A stretch of DNA of 64,000 nucleotides from Spodoptera frugiperda (taxonomy: Eukaryota; Arthropoda; Insecta; Lepidoptera; Noctuidae). Under the pieces are notes generated by a model. It was not told the origin of the DNA. It ran no database searches and saw only the letters and a program-made list of their open reading frames with translations. Made by a program: the position numbers and the translations under genes. The stretch is taken from contig NC_064240.1 in assembly GCF_023101765.2 (NCBI RefSeq), positions 2,542,001 through 2,606,000 on the forward strand, given 5' to 3'. Positions within the stretch are counted from its first letter, which is position 1. Each line of letters opens with the position of its first letter. Below, one piece after another: positions 22,771 through 33,757 of the stretch.

Positions 22771-24093
22771 TACTGTAAAGCATTTGTGATACCTTTGGTG
22801 TTGCAAATGTACTTAGACTACGGTATCCGTTTATTATTAGGCGAGGCGTAAGCTGTTGCTACTGATAGATAGTAACTAGGATTAAAAAAAAGCATTATCC
22901 ATTTTGACATTGTGCAGTCGTTTAAATATTTAAACACTCAAGTGGTTTTAAAAATAATATTCACTTTTTATCTATTAAAGTAAAATGTTTTATTAGAATT
23001 CCTTTCTACATGGATTGTAGATATCTTATAGAGGATTTTGCTCACTATTTGAGCTGTAGATATAACCTAAGAATAGCGTTGTATGATCCAATAATATCTG
23101 AGAGCTGTGGATCTAGACGTCTGAATAGCAATTGAATCTTTATTGCCTTGTCTAGGATCGCGATAATACGACTCGTGTTTGGATAGATCTAGAAAACGAT
23201 CAATGTTGAACTCTTATTTATCTAGAATTCTAGCTTTATCTTTAAAATATTTGAGGTTAAATCCTAAAAGTATTTATTTAACTATTGAAATTTTTACTTT
23301 TCTAATGTTATAAAGTGTTTTACACAAAAATCTTTTTTAAAATGTTTTCAGCTTAAAAATTTTAGATTTAATATTGCACAAAGTATGAGAATAGTGCAAA
23401 CAGTCATTTATATTACAAAAAAGGTTTTTTTTTAAAAAGGTCTAAGTATCACAAAGCTCTTCATGATTTTGAGAGCGAAGTCAAACAATTTGCTTCATCA
23501 CTTGAGATTATTTCAATTTGGTTATTTTTAATAACGTCATGATATTCAAACCCGGCGAAATTTTAAGCATTAATCACCACACTTGTTCAATGTGGGTTGA
23601 CGATGAATATCCTAAAGTCTAATTTCTTCTAAAATAAAGGATTAATGCATTTGCTAATCGCCGTTAAACGTTAAACATTAAACGTACCACCTTCAATCTT
23701 CGATTTGCTACAATCTCTAATTCCGATATTAGTCGGGCATTGTGTTGTACACGTCACGGATGACGTAATTGGCTCAATACGAGCAACAGGCAGCCATATT
23801 ATATGAACAGTCATTCGGTCAGCCACGGCCTGCCAGCTGCCACGGTGCACTGCCCGAGAACAGATGTATTAGGACATCGCTACACAATAGATTACTGCAA
23901 TCTGCAATAGGTAATTATATACGAGTAGATAGTTACCTATGTAGGTCTTGTTGATAAGGTTCAAGACGGCGTAAATTTTGGATGCAAGGAGTGTTGTGTG
24001 ATTACTGGAGAGAATGTTCCTAACGTTGAATTGTTTTAAAACATTAGACACGTATTTTTTAGTTTCCTTTGGAAACAAATAATTTTGAGGATA

Positions 24094-24310
24094 TATTGAT
24101 TTGAAATATGGAGTGACGTCACTGCTAGGTACGTTTTATATGTAGAAATGATGTATTTGCTCTCATTCCTAAACTTTGTTTCGTTTTGTCTAAGTATTGT
24201 TATCTTATATGACAAAATAAAAAAAATACGTATTGAATATTTATTCAGTATCTAACTGATAGACTAAATAGATTTTTAATTTATCGCCTCGTCATCATCC
24301 CTATTACGGT
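24094..24310 (+). repeat. Dispersed repeat family J, copy 1
   Basis: 'tgacgtcactgctaggtacg', 'tagaaatgatgtatttgctc' and 'gttatcttatatgacaaaat' continue to 'catcatccctatta'. The same order is found at 54189-54418 and reversed in part at 36081-36178. The class is unknown; it is non-coding. Confidence 0.7.
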
Positions 24311-24667
24311 AGGGGAACTAATTATCAAATAATAGAATGATGAATTGAGAACAATATTAACGTAGAGTAAGCCATCGAAAAAGTGGAAAGTAATAAAATT
24401 AACAAAATAATACAGGTAGGTAAAGTTAAAAACACAAAATCTTTTTATGTTACGTTTAATAAAAACTTTTTTAGAGAGCGAAAAGGGTTGTGAATCAAAG
24501 AGCTCGCGACTGCCGGGTCACCTGTTGAATGGGCGCAGATAAAGGCTTTCGCATGAGGCTCCAGCTTTGAGTGGCCAGCTTTTTGTCTCTATACTGGTTT
24601 ATGCATGACAGATGAGTAGAATTATATTTTTTAAGGAAAATAAAAGGAATAATAAATTTGTATTGAT

Positions 24668-24830
24668 TACTAGCTGACCTGGCAAATTTTGTACTGCCTC
24701 AAACATTTTGTTCTCACCTTTTAAACCTTTCCTGGACTTGAAATAATTCAAAATCAAAATTAGCCAAATCGGTCCAGCCGTTTTCGAGTTTTAGCGAGAG
24801 TAACGAACAGAAATTAATCTTTATATTTAA
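24668..24830 (+). repeat. LINE-like 3' end fragment
   Basis: 'tagctgacctggcaaatttt' leads to 'ccaaatcggtccagccgttt' and 'tcgagttttagcgagagtaa', wording typical of insect RTE-type LINE 3' ends. The reverse frame at 24714-24914 is a shadow. Confidence 0.5.
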
Positions 24831-25295
24831 ATTTTTTCCCATTGCCCTACATGCCTCATTACTGTTACCTACCTCAATTTTAAAGGGAGTGTATTTAACA
24901 CAAAGAACAAACACTAAGTAAATGAATTGGCTAATACAATGCCGTCATATCGCCTCATTAACAGCAAAACTAATTTATTTAGCCCATTCATGCTTCGATG
25001 AATATCAATTCCAATTATCAGGTACCTATAGACACACATAATCTACTGTTTGCGTTATCAGTTGATTGAGTTAATTTGGCTAATTAATTTAGTGTGCTAT
25101 ATCTTAATTGATGAAATTGTAACTAGTAATTTGATATCCATTACGACTTGATCATCTGTCCTAGATACTAATCTATCCAATCAGTCTGGAGTGATCTCAT
25201 TTCTATTATCTTAGTTTACAGAAATTTGGATTTTCTTTAGTAATATTTTAGAAGTTGAAGTCTAATGTCTCCAAATAGTTATAAGTTTATCTTGA

Positions 25296-25471
25296 ATCAT
25301 GGTTTACTCAAGTAAATTAATGGAGAAAAATCTCTACTAGTTTCGAGTCACAGAGGGACTCTTCATCATGAGCGTCGCCGCGTCTGCGCACGCAGCTTTT
25401 CTCCATTAATATACATGAGTAACCCGTGATTAGTCGTTATTTAGTATATCTTACGATAAATGTTATAAAAA
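25296..25471 (+). mobile_element. Family G retroposon, copy 3, with 16-bp direct duplication
   Basis: The element runs from 'atcatggtttactc' to 'acgataaatgttataaaaa'. A perfect 16-bp direct repeat (tataagtttatcttga) flanks it at 25280-25295 and 25472-25487. The core has 'aatggagaaaaatctctact' inverted as 'agcttttctccatt', enclosing a GC-rich loop. A long target duplication and an A-rich 3' end argue for LINE-driven retroposition of a self-complementary RNA, not for a cut-and-paste MITE. Confidence 0.85.
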
Positions 25472-25952
25472 TATAAGTTTATCTTGATTGGGTAGTGAAA
25501 CAGACATACCTTTAATCATGGCATGTACTTTGATCAAAGCAGAAAAGTTTGCTGTGGTGTGCAATTTAGGTTGTGAAGCGTATTTCACCGACTTTGTCAG
25601 TACATAACACTATAATCAGCTATGAGCTAAGTCCTAATCCTAATGACATCTTTGCCAATACAGAAAAAGAAAATTAGGAACAGTGGAAATGTACCAGTTG
25701 TTTTTATCCTGACATAAGCTCACCTAATTTGTACTTCTGAACAAATCAAATGTAACTTAGGACAAGAAAGGCTAACAAAAACATGTACTAGCAACACTGT
25801 TTCAATATTAACTTTGTGGAAGTCCTAATGTAGGAATAAATCCTGATATAGAATCGTTAATCGAATGGAACAGAATAAAAAAGTCAATGTATGGGAGTGG
25901 TATAGACTGCAGATATACCTAAATACTACACAGACCTCATGGCTCTCCTACA

Positions 25953-26183
25953 TCAAGTGTGAGAGTCATGCTTTGGCACGAAACGGCTGGCACAACCAGA
26001 GTGATACCACGGCCTCACAGAAGACCAACGTGAAACAACGCTTGCGTTGTGGTTCGTTATGTGAGTCAATCAAACCTCCAAAAATCGGGCAATGCACTTG
26101 CAATGATTTTGGTGTTTCGGGTGTCCATGGGATTGTTTACCATTAGGTGATCCGACTGCTCGTTTGCCGGCTTATACCATAGA
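25953..26183 (+). repeat. Dispersed repeat family E, copy 3
   Basis: It starts 'caagtgtgagagtcatgctt', passes 'gataccacggcctcacag' and 'gggtgtccatggg', and ends 'ttgccggcttataccata'. The C-rich middle of copy E2 is deleted. The 93-codon frame through it belongs to the repeat. Confidence 0.75.
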
Positions 26184-27878
26184 AAAATAGACAAACGTTC
26201 AGGTGGCTATAATACTCATATCAAAAGTTAGAAGTTTATTGATCGATCCTCACTTTTATCATCTGCTGAAACATTAATTTGTTCACAATAAGTTTCCAAT
26301 AAATATGTCGTATGTCAGTATCAATTCTATATGAATAAAACATAGTCTTTTTTATTCTGTCTATTCTACTAGCGTTAAGTGTATGTCATTGGGCGAGTCT
26401 GGTCGTAATATGTATTTCATTGGGACTGACTGCCTGGATTCAGATCCAATTATTCAATAGCACCTGCCAATCTCACTTGAGAACAGACGGCCTGGTAATG
26501 AGCACGACAGGCTGGTGACAATGAAACGGACAAACGTAAATTAAGTTTGTAACAAATTGATTTTTGTTCTTCTGAAGTCGATTTTTTATTGATATGATTT
26601 ATGACTTGTAGTAAGCAAGTATAAGAATTTTTGTATGTATCGTTTTAGTTATGTTTTGTTTGAAATAGTTACAGTATTTTTTTAAATAACTTTATTGTTC
26701 TGATTCCTCTTACTTATCGAGTTTCATATCAGACCTTAATTTTCACCTTTCAATTGAAATATGAACGAAAATATGAAAAATAATTAGTAAAAGAAGATTT
26801 TTTTATATTAATTGAATTTCCTGGTTTATTAAGGCCTGTCTGTTAATATTAAGGCATATCTTTGTTAAATGTTTAACGTATTTATTTTTGTTTGTTTTTT
26901 AACAAAACAAATGTATGACGAAGTTTTTAAACAAACAAGTTCCCTGAGTAAATCTGACAAATCTTTACGACTCCATCAAAGTCCGGAGTTGGCAGGGGAG
27001 CAAATAATTTTTATTACTTTTGGAAGTATTTCACCATAAAATTTTGGTGCTTCAAATTATTTATCGACTTCAAATTTGTGTTTGTAACTGGAGGGGAAGA
27101 AAGATTCTTACAGTATCATTATGCATTTTGTATTAGTGTAAAATATCTAGTCTCAAATGGTATCAAACTACAAAAGTACTGTTGAATACTAAAAACTTGA
27201 ACATTGCTCGTTCTAGGAAACTAAAATACGAAGTCTTCTATCATTGGAACTTAAAACGGGATATTTACCATGTTTATTAGTTTTTGTCTGCTCATATACC
27301 CCAGTTCATCAGTGATCATGGCGCTTGCAACAGTGCCAAAATTTCGGAAACTCACAAAATTTAAGTTCTAATAATATTATTCGTGACCATATCAGTTTAA
27401 AATCGAAGTCTTCCATGCAACATTTGACTAAACAATTCAGTTAGTTACCTAATAAAAAAACAAAAGCACCTATAATCAAATTGTATTCTATCCCGTCAAC
27501 ATTAATCATCATTGCTCCAGTAATAATATTTCCATTCCCATCACCAAGTGTCGTACGTACGCCATGAAAGTAAGACAAACGGGGATTTTGTGACGACTAG
27601 AACGACTGCCTCGGGAAATTCTGACATGTTTATTTATAGTGAATTAGTGTCATGGGACAAATTATTACAGCCCACGTTTTATGTCCGACATCCTTATTAT
27701 TTAAATGTTCTATGTCCTGTTTTCATATTTTATATTATATATTAAGTTGTTTTGTATTTTCAATTAGTCCTAATTAGTCAATTAAACTTTGTTTTTCTAG
27801 ACATGTTTGCATGTTAACATTTTGTGTAATGGACTTTAATTTATTTAATTTGTAGACAGTATTATCGAATCGAATCAA

Positions 27879-28170
27879 GTGTGGGAGAGCCATGTTTCGG
27901 CATGGATGAGCCGCCTCGACCATGATACCACGGCCTGACAGAAAACCGACGAGTAACAACTTGCGTTGTCTTTCGTTGAGTGGATGAAGTTACCAGAGGC
28001 CCAATTCCCCCCTTTCCAATTTTTTCAATCCCCGATTCCCCAACAACCCTTAAATTCCTATCCCCCAAAAGGCAATGGGCTTGTAACGCCTCTGATGTTT
28101 CGGGTATCCATGGGCGCGCCAACTACTTACCAACAGTTGATCCCTACGCTCGTTTACCGGCTTATATCAT
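27879..28170 (+). repeat. Dispersed repeat family E, copy 4 (near full length)
   Basis: It follows E2 throughout: 'gtgtgggagagccatg', 'gataccacggcctgacag', the C-rich middle, then 'gggtatccatgggcg' and 'taccggcttatatcataaat'. The overlapping frames in three phases (27862-28207) are by-products. Confidence 0.78.
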
Positions 28171-28745
28171 AAATAAATCACATGTAAAACGAGATATCAG
28201 AATGTAATTGCTTCACTTACTTTTGTTGTATAAAAAACGCTGCTTTCTCCCTCGTTATTTGGCACACGTAGCTAAGCACATTGTTTATTAACACTGAGTT
28301 ACATAGCATGAGTACCTGTAGATAGCCGTGAAAACAATGAATACGTGAAACGTCAAATGCCTTGGGACTTATAAATTTAAAAGAACAATTATAAGGGTAG
28401 CAGAGTATCTCTGTTACCCAATGAATGTGGAAATCGTATTCTACGGTAATAAAACACGTTAGCAATTTATCTTTTGATAATTTCATTTGATACGGGTCCA
28501 TGGGTTGTTTATGTAACGATTCTAAATTAACCTTTGAGTTTGGGAGCGGTCAGGGAACATGTTTTTCTTTTTGTCTGATCTAAAATTATCAGTTTTATAT
28601 GTGTGTGTTTACTATAGCTTCCAGTTCAAATATTCGACTTACAAAATAATTTGATGTCGTAATTGGACACTACAGATATCAGTCGATGTAATAAGATATT
28701 AAGTATTAAAGCTTTCGACCAAATAAATAAGGTGAAAAGGGTTAT

Positions 28746-28835
28746 CCGACCTGGAGCTGCGGACTGCCTAGCCTGACTCCTTTTGAACCAGAAACCCGGT
28801 AGGGTTACCGAGTAGGAACAGGGTGGTTTTATTGA
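28746..28835 (+). mobile_element. Retroposed repeat family D, fragment
   Basis: 'gacctggagctgcggactgc', 'ggtagggttaccgagtagg' and 'aacagggtggtttta' match the middle of family D. The 3' third is missing. Confidence 0.65.
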
Positions 28836-30035
28836 AATTTGGTATACAAACATGGTATGAGTTGAATTGGATGACAGAATACTTTTTATTCCATGGAATC
28901 ACGGGCAATGCCGACCGCAGAAGCTAGTCTTAACTATAACACACTACATTTCAAATAAGAAGGCACTGGAAATTGCTATTTCTAGATAATTATAAGATAC
29001 GAAGAATAATATAAATTCTCATGTGACAATATAATTTATATTTTCTGGGAAAGGTAAAAGAAACGTATTAAGATAACATCTTTCACGGTCTGCGCTTAAT
29101 TAAGTGTTATATAGCCACAGTAATAAATGATCCTTGTAATTAGGTGTTACTTATCTCTGTGTAACCGGGAATGTAATTAATACCATGTTATTTTTGTATC
29201 CCCATCTGATACCATGTAATTCGTACGGGTTCAGAAGCTGAAAATGAATTAGCTTTTGCTTTGTAAGTATATTATAAAAAAATAAAATCTTACTTAAAGA
29301 TAAATGGGAATAAAACTTTCTTCAAACCTTTAACAATTATTGGTGTAATATAAGATTGTTATTACCATCAGCTCAAAATAAAGCTTTGATTGTCTACTTA
29401 ATGCATGACGCTTGATATACAAAACACGCTCAGGTAAATTAGTACCTTTTTTTTTATTGTTTACAAACGATGTTGAGTATACATGTGTATGTGTGCTTCT
29501 GTACATCAGAGTATCTCAAACAAGCTGTTAGTCTCACTCGTGCCCTCATATTTATCATCATCTAAATGTTTATAGCCTAGTAATGTCTTTGAATAAGAAT
29601 AATATCTACGCTGCTCTGTAACTCACAAATATGTAATATTCCTAGAACCTATACAACTACAAAAATATCTCATTAAATCATTCCAAGCCTCGACTGCGGT
29701 ACCTATTAATTTCCAGTTTTCAGAATAAGTAAAACTAATGAAGGCTTTATTCTTCATAAACAAGTTTCATACTCTCATGTCTCTCCGGCTCACTGGAAAT
29801 GAATGGCGGAATATTTTTATAAATTATTATGTTTTTCTTACGAAAACATTCACTGAAAATATACTTATAATCAAATTAAATATGATAAATGCGTATCGCT
29901 TTTTTCTGTATTTTGCTAAATTAGTAGTAAATGGTCTAAAATAAGAACTTTGTTCCTTTTGACTAGATTTGTAAGATATTTCTTAGTCTTTATTAATTAA
30001 AATGAATGTTGTATTTATGCGTATAGTAAGCAAAG

Positions 30036-30269
30036 TTTAGGGAACAGTGAGTAAAGTTCCTAAGAAAAGGAGGATCCTCCGACCAAGCGAGATGATTATG
30101 CCTGTTCGGTTTTCTGCCCATCAGTTGTTCATTGGGATTTTCTATCTATGTTTATTCGAATGTAAACTTCATATATGCGATGTAGGATTTTATTACGTCA
30201 TCCGTTGATTTGCTCGTCGATCGTCTATATGAGACATCTGTGATCTGTCACTTGTCATGTGTCGCTACA
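30036..30269 (-). mobile_element. Solo LTR of the 56.1-kb CsRn1/Kabuki-like family, with 4-bp TSD
   Basis: On the minus strand it begins 'tgtagcgacacatg' and ends 'actgttccctaaa', matching the LTRs of the element at 56095-57083. A perfect 4-bp duplication (aaag) flanks it at 30032-30035 and 30270-30273. Direct LTR-LTR recombination explains a lone LTR with a clean duplication. It is more diverged than the LTR pair at 56 kb and its internal reading frame is closed by stops. Confidence 0.9.
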
Positions 30270-30954
30270 AAAGTTACTTTGGATATAAAGACAGTTACTA
30301 ACTAATCTATGATTTGTTAATATAAATGTCAGCAGTCTTTCAAGGAATCCAAAAAATAAGAATAGGATGACATCACTAAAACGCCATATAGACACGTGAA
30401 AGGAAAAGAAAATTCCTACATTCGTGATAAATAAGAAACATTTATAAAAAGAGGTTGTTCAACAAGTTTCTAACATATTTTCTTCCTGGAATAAACAAGG
30501 CTAACTCACTAGGAACACTTTATAAACGGGGTTAAATCCAATTTGTCTGGAGGAGTTTAGTCAAAATGGCATCGCTCAAATTGTGGGTCCATTTACATAG
30601 GCCCTTTTAGAATTAGTTAGGGTCGAACAGATTGGCCCTTAACGAGTCAACTCAAATGACCAACTCACGGCTTAGGGCGAAATCTCTTTTTGATTTCGAT
30701 ATGTAATTAAGATTACAAGGGTTAACGGGCTTACAAACATTACCACATAATTGGCTGTAAGCGTTTTCCGAAAATATTAATAAAAATGTATGAAAATGAT
30801 TTTCAAATTTAATATAAGTAGGTATCTACGTTTGGTTGGTGTGTTGGTCGAGTGGGTGTAATGTCTTAGGGTTGTTATTATATAGTATTGTTGTACCTGC
30901 TATTTGAGTTAATAACTATGTTTTAGTCAAGAATTTGAGCACCTAGCTGCACAG

Positions 30955-31078
30955 ACAGACAGACTGACCGACAATTTGATTTGACATTTTATAGTTGCCT
31001 TGCCTGTAACAACTGTAACACTGTTCTAACACTTTTGAAACGAATAATTGAAATAAATGCTTTGACTTTGACTTTGAA
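30955..31078 (+). repeat. LINE 3' tail ending in (TTTGAC)n
   Basis: 'cagacagacagactgaccga' leads to 'aataattgaaataaatgc' and a (TTTGAC) run at 31058-31078. It is the same type as the tails at 12728 and 45405. Confidence 0.5.
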
Positions 31079-31155
31079 ACATTTTTGGTACTAAAAGACA
31101 CTGAACACGTAAAGATTTATCAATGTATGTAAAATATATGTAAAAGCATAAACAG

Positions 31156-31295
31156 TACCCTTGTACGAGTTTACTTTACAAGAGCGCGTTCACCGCTCTG
31201 ATTGGTTAGTTTATACTTGGCCAATCAAAGCACCGAACGCGCTCTCGTTTCGATCACTTTAAATAAATGTAAAGCAAACTCATACTAAGGGTACA
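31156..31295. mobile_element. Palindromic MITE-like family F, copy 4 (best preserved ends)
   Basis: The terminal inverted repeats are 'gtacccttgtacgagtttac' and its near-complement ending 'catactaagggtac'. The core is 'gctctgattggttagtttat' facing 'ggccaatcaaagcacc', then 'gaacgcgctctcg'. It spans about 140 bp with no ORF. Confidence 0.85.
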
Positions 31296-32448
31296 GATAA
31301 ACAAAATAACACTATATTTCGTAAGCAGTTACTTAGAATGATTATTTTAGGGTAGCCTAATATGGAAGTGGGTACAGTCGACTAGTTATGATGATTGCTT
31401 ATTTCTTAGAGGAAAAGTTGTTATGTCATTATTACTATTGTCCTTTTATTACGCGTCTAGACGCGTCCACGTTAACATCACGAGATAATATTGCTACGTG
31501 TTGATTGGTACGAATTGTTTATTCGTGACTATTTTTTGTAGTAAGCTTGTAAATTGTTGGTAATTTTTGGTTAAGTAATTGTAATAATACATGAAACAAA
31601 GGTATTGTTGTTCTCGTCTGAAGAGTACTGAATTTTCCTATTCACGTTTTTGACCAAGTACATTATATGGGGCTATAGCTAAACATCGGTTACAATAAAA
31701 TTATGTAAAACAAGTCTAAATTATAGATTTAACTACAAGAACTTTGAAACAATAAATTTATTTTTGTAAACAGGCTACATAAGAGCACTTTTACACGTCA
31801 AAATTACAAAAAAAAATCTCCGGCATTTTCTAACGGACTTAGGTTCGGGGATGTTAGAATGCGATCATGTGTTTTACTCATCTCTATTTGTCAATAACAC
31901 AGTCAACATTCCTAAAATGTAAAAAAAAATATGAAATAATACAGAATGTAGTTTTAGTTTCATTCTTACACGGAAAGTACTATAACAACCACCCATTAAA
32001 AGTACACACACAGTGACGGTAGATGTCGCCCGCATCTACCGGATTTCCGTAACCTTCATGTCATGGGGTCACCTTGTAGGGTCCTACTAACATTACACCT
32101 TCCGGTACTTCAAAACTTTTGGCCCTTCTTGACTATTATCAACATAAAATGACTGGAATTAAGGAAGACAGTAAATAATGGCAGAAACATGAAAGCCTGT
32201 ACAGAACTTTCGATCATAAGTGTCAAAGTTGCAGTGGTTGTAAGCTAGCTGTTGTTAATCATGAGGGTTTTGGTTCGGTTCCGGTCGATTTAGTTGAACG
32301 GTAGTTTTAGTGGTACGCTTTATTAACAAATGGTACCTTCTGGCTAATTGGTTTGACAACATTTGTTTTTGGTTCTAGTAAATTCTCAAAAAAGATAACG
32401 CAAGTTTTTGAATTATGTATGTAGCACCTGCCTTCCTATAACTAAACT

Positions 32449-32572
32449 ATATTTTTGGTGGGTGGAAACCTTCAAAAGGCGCTTAGCTTTTGGGAGAACT
32501 AGCTAGCTAAGGAGTGTGAGATTTTTACCTCACTAAACCTCTCCAGTTGTTACCATCTGCATTTGAAGGAGG
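32449..32572 (+). repeat. Dispersed repeat family K, copy 2
   Basis: 'tggaaaccttcaaaaggcgc', 'ttagcttttgggagaactag' and 'gttgttaccatctgcattt' match K1 at 16941-17042 with small insertions. Confidence 0.55.
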
Positions 32573-33027
32573 CACCATTGTCTTAGAATACCAACCCTGG
32601 AGCCTCGAAACTTTTTCACAACCTATATACCGTTTGTGACGAAATTTTTCTACCTCTTTACTTTTGTTTTGTAAAAGATTTGCGCACCTACTTCGATTTT
32701 CTTTGAAGACAATTCCTTTTTATACGTTTGAATGACAGAAATATTATGTTTATGTGTTTCTTACACATAAAGATAATATTTCTCAAGTTGTATTTTATAT
32801 AAATAAATATTTATTTCGTCAGCCTCTAGGGCACACAAACTTCAGTCGGAGATGTACTTTGTTCCCTAAACAGTCTGCTTATCTGTTCTAAAACTTTTTA
32901 AACGTGGGTTTGTGAGAATTCCTGTGTCCCTTTTTGTAAAAAAATGTGGTTCATTATATCCTAAAACAGGAACTTTTGTCATTTTAATATAATTTGGAGT
33001 TTAGACTTGAATGCGGGTTAGCTTATG

Positions 33028-33216
33028 ATCACTGTTACTCACGTAAATGAATGGAGAAAAGCTCTACTAGTTTCGAGTTACAGAGGGACTCTTCATTATG
33101 AGCAGCGTACGCAGACGCGTAACTCGAAACTAGTACAGCTTTTCTCCATTAATGTACGTAAGTAAGCCGTTATTTCTTAGTCAATTTTGTATGTCTTATA
33201 ATAGTTATTATGAAAA
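33028..33216 (+). mobile_element. Family G, copy 4, with strong internal hairpin
   Basis: 'agctctactagtttcgagtt' is inverted as 'aactcgaaactagtacagct', with 'atgaatggagaaaa' opposing 'ttttctccattaat' outside it. The arms span ~33050-33155 and could form one extended hairpin. The 3' end is 'tatgtcttataatagttatt'. This copy restores the inner stem most completely of all family members in the window. Confidence 0.8.
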
Positions 33217-33616
33217 TATAACATAAAGTACATTATTTACATACTGATAAATATGAAAATTATAACGACGAACTCTGACGTATTTCGATTATGACCTAGT
33301 CCATTATAATTGGAAAAATTTAGATGTATGGAAATGTAATCCAATTTTCACATCCAATGGTCCCTAATGAAATATATTAGGTAAGCTCTTTTAAAAGCGT
33401 TCATAAAATCGTAGAGCAATTTGCGTAAAATCATTTCGATTTTCGAATACTCGTAGGTACCTACCTATAAGAGAAAAATGGACGCTTTCGTTAACTTAAT
33501 AAATTTGTGATCTGATTAAAAATAAAATATGATTAAGTAGGTATTCTTTGCAGAAATTTGATTTTGTTGACATACTGTAAGTAAAGCAGAAGATTAAATT
33601 TTCTGAAATGGTATCT

Positions 33617-33757
33617 GTACTCTTAGTAAGTTTGCTTAACGTTGAACAAAAACGAAACTAGAGAGCGTTCGGCTTTGATTGGCCGGTGCGAATGAACGGA
33701 CCAATCAGAGCGCCGAACGTGCTCTCGTTAATCGTAAATCAAACTTGTACTAAGTCT
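33617..33757. mobile_element. Palindromic MITE-like family F, copy 5
   Basis: 'gtactcttagtaagtttgc' and 'aaacttgtactaag' mark the ends. The core has 'gattggccggtgcg' facing 'ggaccaatcagagcg', then 'gaacgtgctctcg'. The left CCAAT-type box has changed from ATTGGTT to ATTGGCC. Confidence 0.8.

Larger units (their letters stand above)
22771..30031. other. Non-genic stretch between repeats
   Basis: A slightly GC-rich patch at 23735-23880 ('cagccacggcctgccagctg') is unidentified. Frames at 23769, 24714, 27548, 28217 and 29738 show no known motif, and those at 25865 and 27862-28207 lie in family E repeats. I recognise no gene in over 7 kb. Confidence 0.5.

Noticed and set aside
27862..28207. Three ORFs of 68-86 codons in different phases
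   Set aside because: They all lie in a copy of dispersed repeat E.
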